Shown: positions 19,101 through 30,443, numbered from the stretch's first letter. The stretch is DNA of 64,000 nt from Nonlabens sp. (GCF_018401815.1 NZ_JAGYKG010000004.1:124001-188000); one strand, 5' to 3'. Notes: a model not told the origin generated them from the sequence alone. Program-made: numbers and translations.

Positions 19101-22100
19101 ATGACTAAAAGATGCAATTCCCTACTGTTATTAAGTCTGTTTATTTGCTTACTGCATAACTATTCATTCAGTGCTAGTAGTTCTAAAGACGAGGAATGTC
19201 TTATAGATACTATGTTTGTTAATGACACTGTACTTTCTGATGCTACTAAATATGTTGATATTTCAGCAGCACCTCTTACTGTTTTTGATAGAAATTATTC
19301 AATAAATCTGCCACCAATAATTGATTTTACATTTTCAAGTAATAATGTTTGTTCAGGTCAAACGATATCTTTTACTTCTACGGTTACGGGTAACAATCCT
19401 TTTACTTATGCCTGGGATTTTGGAGATGGGTCAACTTCTACTTTGGCAAACCCTGATCACTCTTTTCAAGCCTCATTGGGTTGTGGTTCAGAAAACTTCA
19501 ATGTTACACTAGTTGTAACAGATGTAAATAATGATACTACAACAATTTCAAAACCTATAACGATTGAAAAGATACCAGATATTAGTTTTGAAGATGTGAA
19601 TGCTGGCTTCGGTGTGCCATTTGAAAATTGTACTCAAGGTCCTGTAAATTATACAGTTACGGTAGGAAACACTTCCAACTCAAGTAGTTGTATAACTTCT
19701 TATTCTATAAATTGGGGTGATGGAACTTCGGCAAGTAATGTGACATTTCCACTCTCACATACCTATCAAACTCTAGGTTTGTTTAATATGGTAATTAGTG
19801 GAGTGGGAAGTAATGGATGCCAAGCTCAAAAAGTCTTTGTAGTCAAAAACTCTAGTAATCCTCAAGGAGGCCTTTCGTCTCCAGGGTCTACGGTGAATTT
19901 ATGCACGCCTATGAGCCCATTACAATTTGCTATTACCCAATGGGGTACAAATCCGATTGATGCTATTTATAATGTAGATTATGGAGATGGAACCACTTTT
20001 ACATTAACACAAAACGATTTAGTTTCGTCCATATACTATGATAATACTGATCCCGTTAATTCCGCAGCGTATCCAATTCCACACGCTTATGTTTCATCTA
20101 ATTGTCCGAATACTAGTTACACTGTCCTCTTAGATATCATCACGTCATGCGGAGAAAGTAATTTTACAGCTGGTCCAATTACGGTTTTTGAAAAACCAGA
20201 AGTGAGTTTCAATATTCCAGATAAAGCATGTATAAATGTAGCTTTACCTATAATTAATACTACTACAGGGGGATATAATATAAATTGTACCACTACAGCT
20301 GGCTGGTTTTGGGATATGGGAGATGGTACTACTTACACGGATTTTGAACCAATTCATTCGTATTCTATCCCGGGCACTTATACGGTTTCTTTATACGCGG
20401 AAAACTTTTGTGGAACTACAAATATTATTACTCAACAAATATGTATTGAAGCACCCTTAATTCCTGATTTTGCTTTCAGTACACAAGAGGGTTGTACGCC
20501 ATTAAATGTAGCGACAACCAACAATACCGACCTCACTTATAATTGCAGCACCTTAAGTTACTCTTGGGAGGTTACCTATCAAGATGCGTATTGTGGAATA
20601 GCTCCAGAAAATTGGAGTTATGAAGGCGGCACAAATGCTACTTCTGAAGAGCCGCAATTTAATTTTGTAACACCGGGGATCTACACCCTACAAGCTACAA
20701 TTTCTGGAAGTAGTTGTGGTACGGTATCGTCTGTTCCTCAAAATATTATTGTCAAAAAGCCTCCTACGGTGAGCATCAATAGTATTGCAGACTTTTGCCA
20801 AAACGGCATAAACAGTACCATTTCTCCTACTGCTGTGGTGGACCCGTGTGCTCCTGACTCTAATGATATTACTTATGCATGGAGCTTTCCTAGCGGGACG
20901 CCAGCGACATCTTCCCAAGCTAACCCTACCAATATTACTTATCCAACTTCTGGAATTTATACGGTTGCTCTTGTCGTGACGAATGAATGTGGGACGGTTA
21001 CCGCATTAGATCAAACATTTGAAATCTTTCCAGAAGCAGAAATTACAGGAGAACTGACTGCTTGCGCGGGTCAAACATCACAGTTGACTGCGAGTACAAG
21101 TGGATCAAACTGGATGTCTTCAGATTCTTCTGTAGCTACTGTCAATTCTAGTGGTCTTGTAACGGGTGGAAATGCAGGGAATGCTACTATTACCTTTACC
21201 GACGACAATGGATGTAGTGATTCCGTAAGTTTTGACGTAATTCCAGCTCCTATAGTTGCAAATCAACCCATAGCTTTTCAGGAAATTTGTACAGGTGGAG
21301 TTTTAAGCCCGGTCACTTTTACTGTTGCTAATGGGGTTGGAACCCCCACATATCAATGGTATCGCAATTTAAATAATACTACTACTAGCGGAACTTTGAT
21401 AACAGGGGCAACTAATGTGTCTTTTACTCCTGATAATACAGTAGTAGGCACCGAGTACTATTATTGTATAATCACATTTCCTTCAGGTAATTGCGCATCA
21501 ATTCTCACCAATACAACTAGAGTTACTATTTTTCCATTGCCCACTATAACAAGCCCACTTAATACCCAAGAAATTTGTGAAGGAGGAAACGCTGTTGATT
21601 TAAATGTGCAAGCTATTGGTGGTATAGGAAACCTTTCTTATCAGTGGTTTTCAAACGCTTCTAATACGAATACAGGTGGAATTTCCATACCCGGAGCTAA
21701 TCAAGCAACTTACACACCACCAACTTTTTCAACTGTTGGAACATTTTATTATTACGCTGTAGCTACCTATGATGGAAGTGGTTGTGGAAGCGTAGCTTCC
21801 AATGTAGCATCTATTAATGTCGTTGCAGATCCTATTGTTACCACTCAACCATTACTTACTCAAACCCATTGTCAAGGAGCTAATGCTACCGCACTAAACG
21901 TTGCTGTCGCTAATGGATTAGGAACTCCAAGCTATCAATGGTATTCCAATACGACCAATTCCAATACAGGAGGTTCCCTATTGGTAGGACAAATTAACGC
22001 TAGTTTTACGCCACCTACTACTAATTTAGGCACCTTATATTATTATTGTGTGATTACTCAAAGTATTTCAGGCTGTGAAACCACAAGTGATACGGCTGAG

Positions 22101-25100
22101 GTGATCATCGTGGCGGCTCCCCTAATAACTTCTCAACCCATACCAGACCAAGATGTTTGTTTAGATGGCAATTCCACGAACAATGCACAGTCCCTTCAGG
22201 TAGCCTTTACAAATGGAGCTGGTACAGCTAGTTATCAATGGTATAGCACTACCACAAATGCCACTATTGGCGGCAGTTTGATTGTAGGAGCAACAAGTGA
22301 TACGTATGTACCTCCTACTGATGCAGTGGGGGAGTTATTTTACTATTGTGAGATTACTTTTTCGCTAGGAGGTTGTAGTTCTATCTTTTCTAACACGGCT
22401 CGAGTTGAAGTACATCCGTTGCCTATAATTTCAACAAACCCTATCAATACTCAGGACATTTGTGAGGGAGGGACAAGTCAAGTGCTAAGCATTTCAACCT
22501 CTGGAGGTTTTGGAAATGCTACTTATCAGTGGTACAGCAATACTACAAATTCCAATACAAGCGGTGGGACCGCTATAGCAGGAGCTATTCAGCTTTCCTA
22601 TACACCACCCGTATTTACTGCTCCTGGAGTTTATTATTTTTATGTAGAAGCTATTTTTGACGGTACAGGTTGTGGTTCTACTCTTAGTGACGTAGCCACT
22701 ATTAATGTTGTCAATGACCCGATCATTACTACTCAACCTCAAACATCTCAAACTCAATGTCAAAATGCTGCAGCTGATGATTTGGTCGTAGCTGCGTCAG
22801 GCGGGATAGGTTCTTTAATATATCAATGGTATTCTAATAATACCGCATCTAATACAGGAGGAACTCTTATCGCAGGAGCTTCGTCTCCTGCTTATACTCC
22901 TCCTACAGGTACTGTTGGAACAGTTTACTACTACTGTGTGATTACTCAAGCAGCTTCCGGATGTGAGGTGACTAGTAATATATCAACTGTTGAAATTGTT
23001 CCATCACCTAGTATTACAACACAACCAAATCCGAATCAAGAAATTTGTATTAATAGTACTTTAGCTGCTTTAAACATTTCCTTTACTAACGGTGCAGGTA
23101 CAGCAACCTACCAATGGTACAGCAATTCTTCAAATAGCACTACAGGCGGAACACCTATTAGCGGTGCAACTAGTAGTTCCTATACACCACCTAGTAGCCC
23201 TGTAGGCGAGTTGTTCTATTATTGCGAATTACTTTTTTCACAAGGAGGTTGTAGTTCTATTTTTTCTAATACGGCAAGAGTAGAGGTGTATCCACAACCA
23301 ACTATTGTTACACAACCTTTAACGACACAAGATATTTGTGAAGGCGGGATGATCATGCCGTTAAACATAGCAGTAACTGGAGGAACAGGAACTATAACCT
23401 ATCAGTGGTATTCTAATACAAGCAATTCCAATACTGGTGGTACTGCCATCTCAGGAGCTACTGCAGATGCATATACGCCGTCTGTTTTTAATACGCCGGG
23501 TAATTTTTATTTCTATGCAATAGCTACTCTAGATGGAATAGGTTGTAATGCTGTATCTAGTCAAGTAGCTGAGGTAAAGGTTGTCCCTGATCCAGAGGTG
23601 ACAGCACAACCTCTTGCAAATCAAACACACTGTCAAGGAGCCATCCCAAATGATCTTACGCTAAGCATAGCCAATGGATTGGGAACCATCAGTTATCAAT
23701 GGTATTCCAACTCAGTCAATGCAAACACAGGGGGTACTGCAATTGCAGGAGCTACTACCGCAACCTATGTTCCACCTACAACAGCTGTGGGAATAACCTA
23801 TTATTATTGTGTAATTACACAAGACGTTGCTGGTTGTGAGGTGGTGAGTGCTACTTCTAGAGTAGAAATAGTTCCTGCGCCAACGATTACTACACAGCCT
23901 GAAGCATTACAAGAACTCTGTTTGAATGGGACGGTAAATTCGCTAAGTGTTGCTTTTACCAATGGAACAGGAACCGTAAGTTATCAATGGTATAGCAATA
24001 CGGTAAATGACACGTCTTCTGGAACTATAATTTCTGGAGCAACTATGAGCTCTTACACGCCACCTAATACTCCGACAGGAACTGTTTTTTATTATTGTGA
24101 ATTGACGTTCTCTCAAGGAGGATGTAGTTCTATAGTAACAAATACAGGCCAAGTGAATATAGAGCCACTTCCAACCATTAGTGCACAACCTGCTGTGATA
24201 CAAGATATATGTGAAGGCGGGATGATCATGCCATTAAACATAGCAGTAACTGGAGGAACAGGAACTATAACCTATCAGTGGTATTCCAATACGACCAACT
24301 CGAATACTGGTGGTACTGCCATTTTGGGAGCTACTTTAGACTCTTATACACCACCTGCTTTTAATACGGCTGGTAACTTTTATTATTACGCGGTAGCTTC
24401 TTTAAATGGAACAGGATGTGGAAATACTGCTAGTGATGTGTCGGAAGTAAACGTTGTACCCGATCCAGACGTGACGGCACAACCACTTGCATCACAAACT
24501 CATTGTCAAGGAGCAGTTCCTAATGACTTAAATGTGGTAGCAGCAAACGGTACAGGCACCTTTAGTTATCAATGGTACACTAACTCAACCAATTCCAACA
24601 CTGGGGGTACCGCTATAGTAGGTGAGACCAATGATACTTTTACACCACCTACTGCAGCTGTAGGAACGGTCTTTTATTATTGTGAAATAATACAATCAGG
24701 TGAAGGTTGTAATGCTCTTAGTGATGTTGCCGAAGTCATTGTAGTGGAAGCACCTATCATTACCTCTCAACCTATAATAGATCAAACAGTCTGTATTAAC
24801 GGTATGCCAGATCCGCTCACCTTAGCTTATGCTAATGGAACAGGAACTCCTTCTTATCAATGGTACAGCAACAGTGTTAATGATATTACCACTGGAACTC
24901 TAATAACGGGAGCTACTTCTAGTACCTATAACCCTATTGCAGACACTTTAGGAGAAACCTTCTATTATTGTGAGATCACCTTTTCTCAAGGAGGTTGTAG
25001 TTCTATTTTTTCAACAACAGCTAGAGTAGAGGTCGTACCTTTACCGACGATCTCTTCTCAACCTTTAGTGACACAAGAATTGTGTGAAGGAGGTATTATT

Positions 25101-28100
25101 ATGCCATTGACTGTTGCTGTTCAAGACGGAACAGGTGTCATTACATATCAATGGTTTAGCAATTCAAGTAATTCTACTTCTGGTGGAACCTTGATTGCTG
25201 GTGCTGATCAAGATTCTTATACTCCGGCTACTTTCGTGACAGCGGGAACCTTTTATTTCTATGTGGTAGCAACACTTGATGGCATAGGTTGTGGATCAAC
25301 TACGAGTAATGTTGCAGAAGTCATCGTTAGACCTGACCCTGATATTAGCATGCAACCGCTGCCTACTCAGACGCATTGTCAAGGAGCAGTTCCTGATGAT
25401 TTAATTGTTGCTGCAGCAAATGGAACAGGTACATTTAGTTATCAATGGTATCAAAACACTTCCAACTCTTCTATCGGTGGAACGTTATTAGCAGGTGCAA
25501 ATGGAGTGAGCTTTACTCCAGATACTAGTGTGATAGGTATTACTTATTATTACTGTGAAGTTACACAGACCGGAATAGGATGTGATGTTACTAGTGATGT
25601 AGCTAGTGTCGAGATTGTTCCTGCTCCGTCATTTTCGATCCAGCCCTTAACCAACCAAGAGCTGTGTATTAACGGAAGTGCAGATGTACTGACTGTTGCT
25701 TTTTCAAATGGAACAGGAACAGCAAGTTATCAATGGTACAGTAATACCACTGCTAGTGCTAGCGGGGGAACTGCTATTGCAGGAGAGACCAACGCTAACT
25801 TTATTCCGCCATCTGATGTATTAGGAGAGTTGTTTTATTATTGTGAGATCATGTTTTCTCAAGGTGGGTGTTCAGCGATCACATCGACTATTGCTCGAGT
25901 AGAAGTGGTTGCTGAGGCAACAATAGCTACAGATCCCTTAGGAACTCAAGATATATGTGTAGGAGGATCCATTGTGCCACTTACAGTTGCCGTTCAAGAT
26001 GGTGCGGGATTAATCTCTTATCAGTGGTATTCTAACACAGTCAATTCAAATACAGGAGGAAGCCTTATTTCTGGTGCTACTATGGATACGTATACACCTC
26101 CAGCGTTCACCACATTTGGGAATTATTACTTTTATGCAATAGCTTCCTTCACAGGTAATGGCTGTAGTTCCATTAGCAGTGCAGCAGCTGAGGTTATAGT
26201 AATAGAAGATCCGATGGTTTCTTCCCAACCCATTTCCAATCAAACCCAATGTCAAGGAGCTGCTTCAGATGATTTAGTAGTTGTGGCAACTGGAGGATTA
26301 GGAAGTTATTCGTATCAGTGGTATACTAATAATTCCAACTCTAATAGCGGTGGAACACTAATCACTGGTGAGACTTCTGATACCTTTACTCCACCTACAA
26401 ATACGGTAGGGATCGCTTATTACTATTGTGAAATTGTCCAAACTGGTCTAGGCTGTAATGTTACCAGTGATGTCAGTGTGGTGGAAATAGTTCCAGCACC
26501 TATGGTAACTGTTCAACCTGTTGATAGTAATGTATGTGAAGGCGATACTGTTAACTTAATGAATGTAGCTTTTAGTAATGGTACAGCAACGCCTAATTAT
26601 CAGTGGTTCAGTAATTTGTTAGACAGTACCACTGGTGGAACTCCTATTACTGGAGCGACTTCCAGTTCTTTCCTGCCACAAAACACGATTCCAGGGACTA
26701 CCTATTACTACTGTGAAATTACGTTTACCACTGGTGGTTGTCCACTTATTGTTTCTGATACGGCAGAGGTGATTATTTCTCAGTTTCCAGTGATTCAAGA
26801 TCAGAATTATGTGGTTTGTACGTCAGAAGTATTTACTATGGATCCTAATCAAGGAGGAGTGAATACAGTTCCTTCTAATACAGAATATACTTGGACAATT
26901 ATAAGTAGTACTCCTACTGGTGTTGTGAATGGGGCCACTTCAGAAGTTACTCCGCAGGCTAACTTTACTCAAAACTTGACAAATACGACCGCACAAATAG
27001 GAACCGTGGTCTATGCTTTGAGTCCTATTGCTGGAATTTGTACAGGAAACAATTTTACCGTAACTATTGATGTTTTTCCAACCCCGCTAATAGACTTTAG
27101 TATTCCAGACCAAACGTTATGCAATCAATTCTCAACAGATTTGGTGATGCTCTCCTCTGCTTTACCTGGAAATATTACGTACAACTGGACGGCAAATGTA
27201 CCTGTTGGAATCTCTGGGGTCACCTTAACCGGAACTGATACTATTCCTGTGCAAACACTTGTAAATAGTACTACAAATCCGCTAACAGTCACGTATACCG
27301 CTACAGCTACTTTTAACACAAATGGTTCTAGCTGTGAAGGGCCGCCAGCTGTTTATGCGATTACCGTTAACCCACAGATCAACGCAAGTGCTACACTCTC
27401 TGATTATAACAGTTTTAACGTTAGTTTCTTTGGAGGTAGTGACGGTGCAATAGACCTTTCTGTAAATGGAGGGTCTGGCCTGTATTCCTATTCTTGGACG
27501 GGTCCCAATGGTTTTGCAGCGACTACTCAGGATATCAACAATCTAGCAGCTGGCGATTATACAGTAGCTATTGATGACGGTGTATGTCCACCAGTACTCC
27601 TCAATTTTACTTTGACACAACCACCAGAATTGTTATTTGAGGAAGATCTAAGTGCGCATGTGGACTTGGTTTGTTTTGGAGATTCTGATGGAGCACTTGG
27701 TATTGTTATTACTCAAGATTCTGTAGCGCCTTATACGTTTGAAATTTTTGATAGTTCAGGAACTTTGGTAACAAGCATCATCAACATGTTTGGTCCTACA
27801 CAAGTAGTTACTGGTTTATCAGCTGGAATATACACGGTGCGTATCACAGATGCAAATGGAAGAGTAAAAGAACTTACAGGTTTAGAGATTCTTCAACCGG
27901 ACGATATGGTCATTACTAATATACAAACGCCAATCACCTGTTATGGAGCAGATGATGCCACGATGACCATAAGTGTTAGCGGTGGGAATGGTGGGCCGTA
28001 TACGGCGGCATGGAGCAATCTTGCCACAGGGTTCTTTCAGGCAAACTTAGGTTCTGATAATTATGATATTACTGTAACAGACCGTTTGGGATGCACAAAG

Positions 28101-29369
28101 ACCGCAACATTTTTTGTTCCTGAAGCGCCTATTTTTGACATCAGTCCAGTGGTGACAAATATCTCCTGTACTGGAGCAAATGACGGAAGTATAGCACTCA
28201 ATTTTATTGGAGGTTTACAACCCTTAACACTGACATGGAGTGATGGTAGTACTGCTGGTGTGAACAGGAATAATCTAGCACCAGGAATCTATTCTGTTAC
28301 TATTGAAGATGGAACACCTTGTTTTATAAATGAAACTTTTACTATTGTAGAGCCATCACCACTTGTAGTAGATGGAAGCAGTACTAATGCTATAGATTGT
28401 GACAATGCAACTACGGGTGCCATCAATGTCATCGTATCTGGAGGAACACCGCCTTTTACCTATAGCTGGTCTAATGGAGCAACCACTGAGGATTTAGATA
28501 ACATTACATCAGGTAATTATCTAGTTACTGTGACTGACAGTCAAGGTTGTACTGAGGATAGAAGTTTTACGATAACCAGACCTTCACCTATTGAGCTTTC
28601 TGTCATCGATAGCATTGATGTAGATTGTGCAACTAACAACGTTTCTCAAGATTTTGTCGCAGCTGTTTCTGGTGGAGTCCCGCCATTTGTTTTTAGCTGG
28701 TCCAATGGGAGTGTTAGTGGTGCCAATAATGAATTTATGTCCACTGGTCAAAATGGATTGATTACACTTACGGCAACAGATGCCAGAGGTTGTATTCAAA
28801 CCTACAACTTTGATGTTGCGTTACAAGTTATAGGAGATCCTGGTTTTTTAAGTGATTCTATAGGGTTCTCTACATATGGGGAATACTCTATTCAAGATCC
28901 CATACAGTTTACCAATACAGCTACAGGAGCCCCTTTATCTATTTCTTGGGATTTTGGAGATGGTACGTTCTCCACCGAAGAGAATCCAATACATAGTTAT
29001 GTGACTGCTGGTCAGTATACCATTATTCAAACGGTTACCTATGAATACGGATGTGTCAAGACCTTTGTCATCACACTTTTTATATCCAAAGGATACAAAT
29101 TGATCATGCCTAGCGCATTTACCCCTAATGAAGATAATTTGAACGATAACTTTAGACCACGACAAGAAGGATTAGAAGAGTTGGAATTTAATATTTATGA
29201 TACTTGGGGTTCTCTTATTTTTTCTGAATCTGGGGAGACGATCGCTGGATGGGATGGTTTAATCAATGGAAGAGAGGCTGAAAACGGGAATTACTATTAC
29301 CAATTAAATGCCAAAACATTCTTCGGAGAACGTATTACTGCCGAAGGTCCATTCATAAAAATAGATTAA
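19101..29369 (+). CDS. giant T9SS-secreted gliding-motility/adhesin-like protein (PKD and Ig-like repeats, C-terminal gliding motility-associated sorting domain)
   Basis: About 3420 aa; PKD motifs (YAWDFGDGSTSTLANPDHSF, SWDFGDGTFSTEENPIHSY), about 19 Ig-like repeats with SYQWYSNTxNSNTGGT, C-terminal MPSAFTPNEDNLNDNFRPRQEGLEELEFNIYDTWGSLIFS. Confidence 0.9.
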   Translation: MTKRCNSLLLLSLFICLLHNYSFSASSSKDEECLIDTMFVNDTVLSDATKYVDISAAPLTVFDRNYSINLPPIIDFTFSSNNVCSGQTISFTSTVTGNNPFTYAWDFGDGSTSTLANPDHSFQASLGCGSENFNVTLVVTDVNNDTTTISKPITIEKIPDISFEDVNAGFGVPFENCTQGPVNYTVTVGNTSNSSSCITSYSINWGDGTSASNVTFPLSHTYQTLGLFNMVISGVGSNGCQAQKVFVVKNSSNPQGGLSSPGSTVNLCTPMSPLQFAITQWGTNPIDAIYNVDYGDGTTFTLTQNDLVSSIYYDNTDPVNSAAYPIPHAYVSSNCPNTSYTVLLDIITSCGESNFTAGPITVFEKPEVSFNIPDKACINVALPIINTTTGGYNINCTTTAGWFWDMGDGTTYTDFEPIHSYSIPGTYTVSLYAENFCGTTNIITQQICIEAPLIPDFAFSTQEGCTPLNVATTNNTDLTYNCSTLSYSWEVTYQDAYCGIAPENWSYEGGTNATSEEPQFNFVTPGIYTLQATISGSSCGTVSSVPQNIIVKKPPTVSINSIADFCQNGINSTISPTAVVDPCAPDSNDITYAWSFPSGTPATSSQANPTNITYPTSGIYTVALVVTNECGTVTALDQTFEIFPEAEITGELTACAGQTSQLTASTSGSNWMSSDSSVATVNSSGLVTGGNAGNATITFTDDNGCSDSVSFDVIPAPIVANQPIAFQEICTGGVLSPVTFTVANGVGTPTYQWYRNLNNTTTSGTLITGATNVSFTPDNTVVGTEYYYCIITFPSGNCASILTNTTRVTIFPLPTITSPLNTQEICEGGNAVDLNVQAIGGIGNLSYQWFSNASNTNTGGISIPGANQATYTPPTFSTVGTFYYYAVATYDGSGCGSVASNVASINVVADPIVTTQPLLTQTHCQGANATALNVAVANGLGTPSYQWYSNTTNSNTGGSLLVGQINASFTPPTTNLGTLYYYCVITQSISGCETTSDTAEVIIVAAPLITSQPIPDQDVCLDGNSTNNAQSLQVAFTNGAGTASYQWYSTTTNATIGGSLIVGATSDTYVPPTDAVGELFYYCEITFSLGGCSSIFSNTARVEVHPLPIISTNPINTQDICEGGTSQVLSISTSGGFGNATYQWYSNTTNSNTSGGTAIAGAIQLSYTPPVFTAPGVYYFYVEAIFDGTGCGSTLSDVATINVVNDPIITTQPQTSQTQCQNAAADDLVVAASGGIGSLIYQWYSNNTASNTGGTLIAGASSPAYTPPTGTVGTVYYYCVITQAASGCEVTSNISTVEIVPSPSITTQPNPNQEICINSTLAALNISFTNGAGTATYQWYSNSSNSTTGGTPISGATSSSYTPPSSPVGELFYYCELLFSQGGCSSIFSNTARVEVYPQPTIVTQPLTTQDICEGGMIMPLNIAVTGGTGTITYQWYSNTSNSNTGGTAISGATADAYTPSVFNTPGNFYFYAIATLDGIGCNAVSSQVAEVKVVPDPEVTAQPLANQTHCQGAIPNDLTLSIANGLGTISYQWYSNSVNANTGGTAIAGATTATYVPPTTAVGITYYYCVITQDVAGCEVVSATSRVEIVPAPTITTQPEALQELCLNGTVNSLSVAFTNGTGTVSYQWYSNTVNDTSSGTIISGATMSSYTPPNTPTGTVFYYCELTFSQGGCSSIVTNTGQVNIEPLPTISAQPAVIQDICEGGMIMPLNIAVTGGTGTITYQWYSNTTNSNTGGTAILGATLDSYTPPAFNTAGNFYYYAVASLNGTGCGNTASDVSEVNVVPDPDVTAQPLASQTHCQGAVPNDLNVVAANGTGTFSYQWYTNSTNSNTGGTAIVGETNDTFTPPTAAVGTVFYYCEIIQSGEGCNALSDVAEVIVVEAPIITSQPIIDQTVCINGMPDPLTLAYANGTGTPSYQWYSNSVNDITTGTLITGATSSTYNPIADTLGETFYYCEITFSQGGCSSIFSTTARVEVVPLPTISSQPLVTQELCEGGIIMPLTVAVQDGTGVITYQWFSNSSNSTSGGTLIAGADQDSYTPATFVTAGTFYFYVVATLDGIGCGSTTSNVAEVIVRPDPDISMQPLPTQTHCQGAVPDDLIVAAANGTGTFSYQWYQNTSNSSIGGTLLAGANGVSFTPDTSVIGITYYYCEVTQTGIGCDVTSDVASVEIVPAPSFSIQPLTNQELCINGSADVLTVAFSNGTGTASYQWYSNTTASASGGTAIAGETNANFIPPSDVLGELFYYCEIMFSQGGCSAITSTIARVEVVAEATIATDPLGTQDICVGGSIVPLTVAVQDGAGLISYQWYSNTVNSNTGGSLISGATMDTYTPPAFTTFGNYYFYAIASFTGNGCSSISSAAAEVIVIEDPMVSSQPISNQTQCQGAASDDLVVVATGGLGSYSYQWYTNNSNSNSGGTLITGETSDTFTPPTNTVGIAYYYCEIVQTGLGCNVTSDVSVVEIVPAPMVTVQPVDSNVCEGDTVNLMNVAFSNGTATPNYQWFSNLLDSTTGGTPITGATSSSFLPQNTIPGTTYYYCEITFTTGGCPLIVSDTAEVIISQFPVIQDQNYVVCTSEVFTMDPNQGGVNTVPSNTEYTWTIISSTPTGVVNGATSEVTPQANFTQNLTNTTAQIGTVVYALSPIAGICTGNNFTVTIDVFPTPLIDFSIPDQTLCNQFSTDLVMLSSALPGNITYNWTANVPVGISGVTLTGTDTIPVQTLVNSTTNPLTVTYTATATFNTNGSSCEGPPAVYAITVNPQINASATLSDYNSFNVSFFGGSDGAIDLSVNGGSGLYSYSWTGPNGFAATTQDINNLAAGDYTVAIDDGVCPPVLLNFTLTQPPELLFEEDLSAHVDLVCFGDSDGALGIVITQDSVAPYTFEIFDSSGTLVTSIINMFGPTQVVTGLSAGIYTVRITDANGRVKELTGLEILQPDDMVITNIQTPITCYGADDATMTISVSGGNGGPYTAAWSNLATGFFQANLGSDNYDITVTDRLGCTKTATFFVPEAPIFDISPVVTNISCTGANDGSIALNFIGGLQPLTLTWSDGSTAGVNRNNLAPGIYSVTIEDGTPCFINETFTIVEPSPLVVDGSSTNAIDCDNATTGAINVIVSGGTPPFTYSWSNGATTEDLDNITSGNYLVTVTDSQGCTEDRSFTITRPSPIELSVIDSIDVDCATNNVSQDFVAAVSGGVPPFVFSWSNGSVSGANNEFMSTGQNGLITLTATDARGCIQTYNFDVALQVIGDPGFLSDSIGFSTYGEYSIQDPIQFTNTATGAPLSISWDFGDGTFSTEENPIHSYVTAGQYTIIQTVTYEYGCVKTFVITLFISKGYKLIMPSAFTPNEDNLNDNFRPRQEGLEELEFNIYDTWGSLIFSESGETIAGWDGLINGREAENGNYYYQLNAKTFFGERITAEGPFIKID
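21565..26790 (+). repeat. six tandem copies of a ~291-aa (about 873-nt) A-B-C three-domain super-repeat inside the adhesin
   Basis: A units (DICEGG...AVATxDGxGCG) begin near 21565, 22450, 23325, 24198, 25072 and 25944; B (QTHCQGA...CVITQ) and C (CxNG...CEITFSQGGCSSI) units follow each. Confidence 0.85.
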
Positions 29370-29374
29370 ACATA

Positions 29375-30376
29375 ATGAGAAGTATACTAATTATTTCTGT
29401 TTGTATTTTAGGTTTTGTACCCACTGTAGATGCTCAAGATCCCATATTTACTCAGTATTACCTATTCCCTGAAACATTAAATCCAGGGTTTACTGGATTT
29501 CAAGAAACAACCAAAGCTGGGGTGTTGCATAGAACCCAATGGCCTGACCTTAATTTTAGGGTAGATAGTGACTACGCCAATTTTAATACTTGGGTTCCTT
29601 CCATGAATAGTGGAGTGGGCGTAAATGTATTGAGTCAGCGAGAACGTTTTACCAACTTCAGTCTCACGCAGCTCAACCTGGCCTATGCCTATAAAGTAAA
29701 GTTGACAGACGAGTGGGATTTTCGACCAGGTATTGAAGTTGGTTATGGGTTCAAGTCATTTAATTTCAATAACCTTATTTTAGAAGATCAGATCGACTTG
29801 ACTAATGAAACCATCAATCCAATTTCTATAGATAATTTAAATCCTAATGATCAGGTTTCTTATTTAGACGTCAGTGCATCGCTGCTATTTAATAACGAAG
29901 ATTTTTGGATAGGAGCTTCTCTCAAACATTTGAATAAGCCTAATATTTCTCTTGCACCTGGAGGTAATTTACCTCTTAATTCTTTGGCTGCTATTACTGC
30001 AGGTTATGAATTTAAACTAGCAGATTATTTAGATTTAACATTCTTACCGTATTCTACAAAATTAATGATCACCGCAAATTATATGCAGCAAGGCGATTAC
30101 AATAGGTTTGATTTCGGTTCTTTATTCATAGTTGATTTATTTTATTTTGGAACTATAATGGCGACTAATCCTAATCGCAATACTTCCAATTCACATTTAA
30201 TTACTTCAGTTAATTTATTAGGAGGGCTTCAGTACGAGAATTTTAAATTTGGTATTTCTTACGATGTCAATGTATCGGAATTAGGTCGTACAGGCGGTAT
30301 TTACGAGTTGTCGGTTATTTTTACTGTAGATCAAAACGCCAGATGCTTCGGATGTCCTTTATACCAAAGAATTTAG
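29375..30376 (+). CDS. type IX secretion system membrane protein, PorP/SprF family
   Basis: QDPIFTQYYLFPETLNPGFTGF N-terminal motif; located 5 bp downstream of the SprB-like adhesin. Confidence 0.92.
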   Translation: MRSILIISVCILGFVPTVDAQDPIFTQYYLFPETLNPGFTGFQETTKAGVLHRTQWPDLNFRVDSDYANFNTWVPSMNSGVGVNVLSQRERFTNFSLTQLNLAYAYKVKLTDEWDFRPGIEVGYGFKSFNFNNLILEDQIDLTNETINPISIDNLNPNDQVSYLDVSASLLFNNEDFWIGASLKHLNKPNISLAPGGNLPLNSLAAITAGYEFKLADYLDLTFLPYSTKLMITANYMQQGDYNRFDFGSLFIVDLFYFGTIMATNPNRNTSNSHLITSVNLLGGLQYENFKFGISYDVNVSELGRTGGIYELSVIFTVDQNARCFGCPLYQRI

Positions 30377-30400
30377 TAAAATCTATCCTACAATTAACAA

Positions 30401-30443
30401 CTACAGCATAGTTTAGAGCGCGCCCATTTTGGTCGTAAGGCAT
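30401..30443 (-). pseudogene. 43-bp remnant of the selO 3' end fused to the terminal CRISPR repeat
   Basis: GAGCGCGCCCATTTTGGTCGTAAGGCAT compared with GATCGCGCCCATTCTGGTCGTAAAGCAT at the selO 3' end and GAGCGCGCCCGTTCTGGTCGCAAGGCAT at about 41549. Confidence 0.75.
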
